DNA of 5,838 nt from DATJSN01 sp035504095. GTDB lineage: Bacteria; Planctomycetota; Phycisphaerae; WQYP01. The DNA is taken from positions 1 through 5,838 of the forward strand of contig DATJSN010000011.1 of assembly GCA_035504095.1 (NCBI GenBank). The letters are read 5' to 3'. Under the pieces are notes generated by a model. The model ran no database searches. It had not been told where the DNA came from and saw only the letters and a list, made by a program, of their open reading frames with translations. The stretch's first letter is position 1. Each line of letters starts with the position of its first letter. This document shows, piece after piece, positions 4,677 through 5,838 of the stretch. A program made the translations under genes and the position numbers.

Positions 4677-5540
4677 TTAGTTGCCAACGGCTCTGGCCAG
4701 AAATGGAACAATGGCCTCGGCTATTTCGCGGCAGTGTGTTTCAAGGGCGAAATGTCCCGTGTCGAAGAATTTCACTGTCGCCTTGGGGATATCGCGCTTG
4801 AACGCTTCGGCGCCCGCGGGGAGAAAGAACGGATCGTTCTTTCCCCAAACCGCCAGCAGTGGCGGCTGATACTTCCTGAAATACTCCTGAAACTTTGGAT
4901 ATAAGGCGACGTTGCTCGCGTAGTCCTTGAAAAGGTCCAACTGAAGTTCGTCCGCGCCGGGACGTGCCAGATAAAAGTCATCCAATGAGCGGCCGTCGGG
5001 TGAAACCAAGCTGGTGTCCGCGACGCCATGTGTGTACTGAAATGTGGTGGTTTCAGGTTTAAGGAACGCCCTTAAGGCGTCGCGATTGGCCTGGGAAGCG
5101 TCCTTCCAATAGGCTCGAATCGGGTCCCAACCGCTGCTCAATCCTTCCTCGTAGGCATTTCCATTTTGGGAGATGATGGCGGAGATTCGATCCGGAAATT
5201 TGAGCGCCATGCGAAGGCCCACCGGAGAACCGTAATCGAAGATATAAATGGCAAACTTCTTCAGACCAATTGCCTCGGTAAATCCGGCGATGGTGTCTGC
5301 GATGTTAGCGAATGTGTATTGGTACTTGCCGCGGTCCGGCATGTCGGACTGCCCAAAGCCGGGGAAATCCGGTGCGACGAGATGATATTGCTCTGAGAGC
5401 ATCGGAATCAGATCGCGAAACATGTGGCTGGAGCTTGGAAATCCATGCAACAGCAACAAGGTCGAGGCGCCTGGAATGCCCGCCTCCCGGTAGAAGATTT
5501 TAATGCCATTGACATTAGTAGTGCGGTAATTGATTCTCAT
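4677..5540 (-). CDS. Alpha/beta hydrolase with Asp nucleophile (haloalkane dehalogenase/epoxide hydrolase type)
   Basis: This 287-residue protein is the usual length for this group. It has HGFPSSS (32-38, oxyanion segment), DFPGFGQSD (58-66), the nucleophile elbow YIFDYGSPVG (99-108) with Asp102, a cap region roughly 135-215, acid candidate Asp236 (WGKNDPFF) and base His263 (DTGHFALETH). An aspartate nucleophile is typical of haloalkane dehalogenases, fluoroacetate dehalogenases and epoxide hydrolases, which form an alkyl-enzyme ester. The residue after the nucleophile is Tyr103, not the halide-binding Trp of classic dehalogenases, so dehalogenase activity is uncertain; epoxide or ester substrates remain possible. 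No signal peptide is visible. The ATG at 5540 follows AGG six nucleotides upstream and a second purine run AGAGAGG (5557-5551). It is the first complete gene of the operon and is preceded by a structured leader. Confidence 0.9.
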   Translation of the reverse strand: MRINYRTTNVNGIKIFYREAGIPGASTLLLLHGFPSSSHMFRDLIPMLSEQYHLVAPDFPGFGQSDMPDRGKYQYTFANIADTIAGFTEAIGLKKFAIYIFDYGSPVGLRMALKFPDRISAIISQNGNAYEEGLSSGWDPIRAYWKDASQANRDALRAFLKPETTTFQYTHGVADTSLVSPDGRSLDDFYLARPGADELQLDLFKDYASNVALYPKFQEYFRKYQPPLLAVWGKNDPFFLPAGAEAFKRDIPKATVKFFDTGHFALETHCREIAEAIVPFLARAVGN

Positions 5541-5543
5541 CGT

Positions 5544-5597
5544 TCGCCTGCCTCTCTATAAGCGATATTCAATCCATTTAATTCCACCGGCAGGCGA
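5544..5597 (-). promoter_or_regulatory. Leader stem that would bury the hydrolase ribosome site
   Basis: In the minus-strand transcript TCGCCTGCC (5597-5589) is perfectly complementary to GGCAGGCGA (5552-5544) over nine pairs with a 36-nt loop. The 3' arm contains the AGG that serves as Shine-Dalgarno for the ATG at 5540 and ends three nucleotides before that ATG. If formed, the stem would block initiation. A further copy of the 3' arm core, GCAGGCG (5648-5642), lies upstream and could pair with the 5' arm instead. As an alternative, the arms could be DNA binding sites about four helical turns apart. Confidence 0.4.
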
Positions 5598-5603
5598 TTT
5601 CAT
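5556..5603 (-). CDS. Possible 15-codon leader ORF overlapping the regulatory stem
   Basis: ATG at 5603 opens a frame of 15 codons, MKSPAGGIKWIEYRL, closed by TAG at 5558-5556. It covers the 5' arm and loop of the leader stem, so a translating ribosome would keep that arm from pairing with the ribosome-site arm. It is in frame with the downstream hydrolase, separated from it by the stop and five codons. There is no clear Shine-Dalgarno before the ATG and no run of regulatory codons. It may be chance. Confidence 0.2.
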   Translation of the reverse strand: MKSPAGGIKWIEYRL

Positions 5604-5655
5604 GTTACGCAAACCGGCAAAGGTTTTTTTGTAGGTGGCTCCGCCTGCAAACAAA

Positions 5656-5670
5656 CGGTAATGATTACCA
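5656..5670. promoter_or_regulatory. Fur/Zur-like palindromic operator candidate
   Basis: GGTAAT (5657-5662) and ATTACC (5664-5669) form a perfect inverted repeat around one base. On the minus strand the 15-mer TGGTAATCATTACCG matches the 7-1-7 Fur consensus TGATAATNATTATCA at 11 of 14 informative positions, and the Bacillus Zur consensus TCGTAATNATTACGA also at 11 of 14. It lies 117-130 bp before the hydrolase ATG; a TTGGCA (-35-like) overlaps its left side on the minus strand, but the matching -10 is poor. It is probably an operator for a Fur-superfamily or similar dimeric regulator; the regulator is not in the window. Confidence 0.4.
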
Positions 5671-5738
5671 TTGCCAAACTACTCTAACCGTCACGAGCTC
5701 CTGACCGGCAAGTTCGTGATAAAGAAGGCGCTTAGAAG

Positions 5739-5838
5739 TCAGCGGGACGCTTCGACAAGACCGGGTTTCACCTCCGGGAAGTCTACCACTGTGTGGGCCA
5801 CATGATTCACGTAGTTCGTAAATATATTTACCACGACG
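5739..5838 (-). CDS. C-terminal fragment of a probable carboxymuconolactone decarboxylase/AhpD-like protein
   Basis: From the right window edge a minus-strand frame stays open for 32 codons and ends at TGA 5741-5739. It contains VVVNIFTNYVNHVAHTVVDF followed by PEVKPGLVEASR. The N-I-F-T-N-Y-x-N-H-V-A-x-T-x-x-D-F-P pattern matches, from memory, the C-terminal helix and tail of CMD/peroxidase-related AhpD-like proteins. These are small helical proteins that use a Cys pair plus His to reduce peroxides, or decarboxylate gamma-carboxymuconolactone; the catalytic CxxC segment would lie beyond the edge. The other two minus-strand frames here do not look protein-like. It points the same way as the hydrolase operon, 198 nt upstream of the first hydrolase ATG, and may belong to the same functional cluster. 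Confidence 0.6.
   Translation of the reverse strand, partial: VVVNIFTNYVNHVAHTVVDFPEVKPGLVEASR

Overview
The window looks like a chromosomal segment of a Planctomycetota-type (or related PVC) bacterium. This is an inference from three signs. The membrane TPR protein opens with METEERHELQ, an N-terminus I associate with planctomycete proteins. A long intergenic palindromic repeat is of a kind common in planctomycete and verrucomicrobial genomes. There is also a CACAGAG-type degenerate spacer. Several genes start with GTG. There are no RNA genes, no CRISPR array and no complete mobile element.

Left part (1-1202, minus strand). The extreme left edge holds the first 23 codons of a gene with a very good Shine-Dalgarno; its opening residues faintly resemble an IS transposase N-terminus. 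An AT-rich spacer follows. Next comes a translationally coupled pair: a DinB/YfiT-like four-helix metalloprotein and a Nudix hydrolase of the Ap4A-hydrolase type, whose GTG start overlaps the DinB stop as GTGA. A 9-bp perfect hairpin sits on the Nudix stop codon.

Middle part (1203-3038, plus strand). A divergent promoter region leads into a single-pass membrane protein with a TPR-like domain. A roughly 230-bp imperfect palindromic repeat follows, built of nested hairpins. Its last hairpin ends only 14 bp before the likely start of a cyclodeaminase/cyclohydrolase (FTCD C-domain/FchA) gene of folate one-carbon metabolism.

Right part (5838-3158, minus strand). A run of metabolic genes reads leftwards: the C-terminal end of a probable carboxymuconolactone-decarboxylase/AhpD-like protein, a 198-bp leader region, an alpha/beta hydrolase with an Asp nucleophile (haloalkane dehalogenase/epoxide hydrolase type), a second alpha/beta hydrolase whose nucleophile serine is Ala (GHAYAG), and an SDR protein with Val and Asn where Tyr and Lys of the active site should be. 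The last three genes are separated by 24-25 nt and each has its own ribosome site, so they form an operon. Two of the three lack textbook catalytic residues, which is the most curious biochemical point of the window.

The leader before the operon holds a Fur/Zur-like palindrome. It also holds three mutually complementary segments that could switch access to the ribosome site of the first hydrolase, with a 15-codon reading frame laid over the middle segment. This is the best candidate for an undescribed regulatory device, but it rests on visual pattern only.
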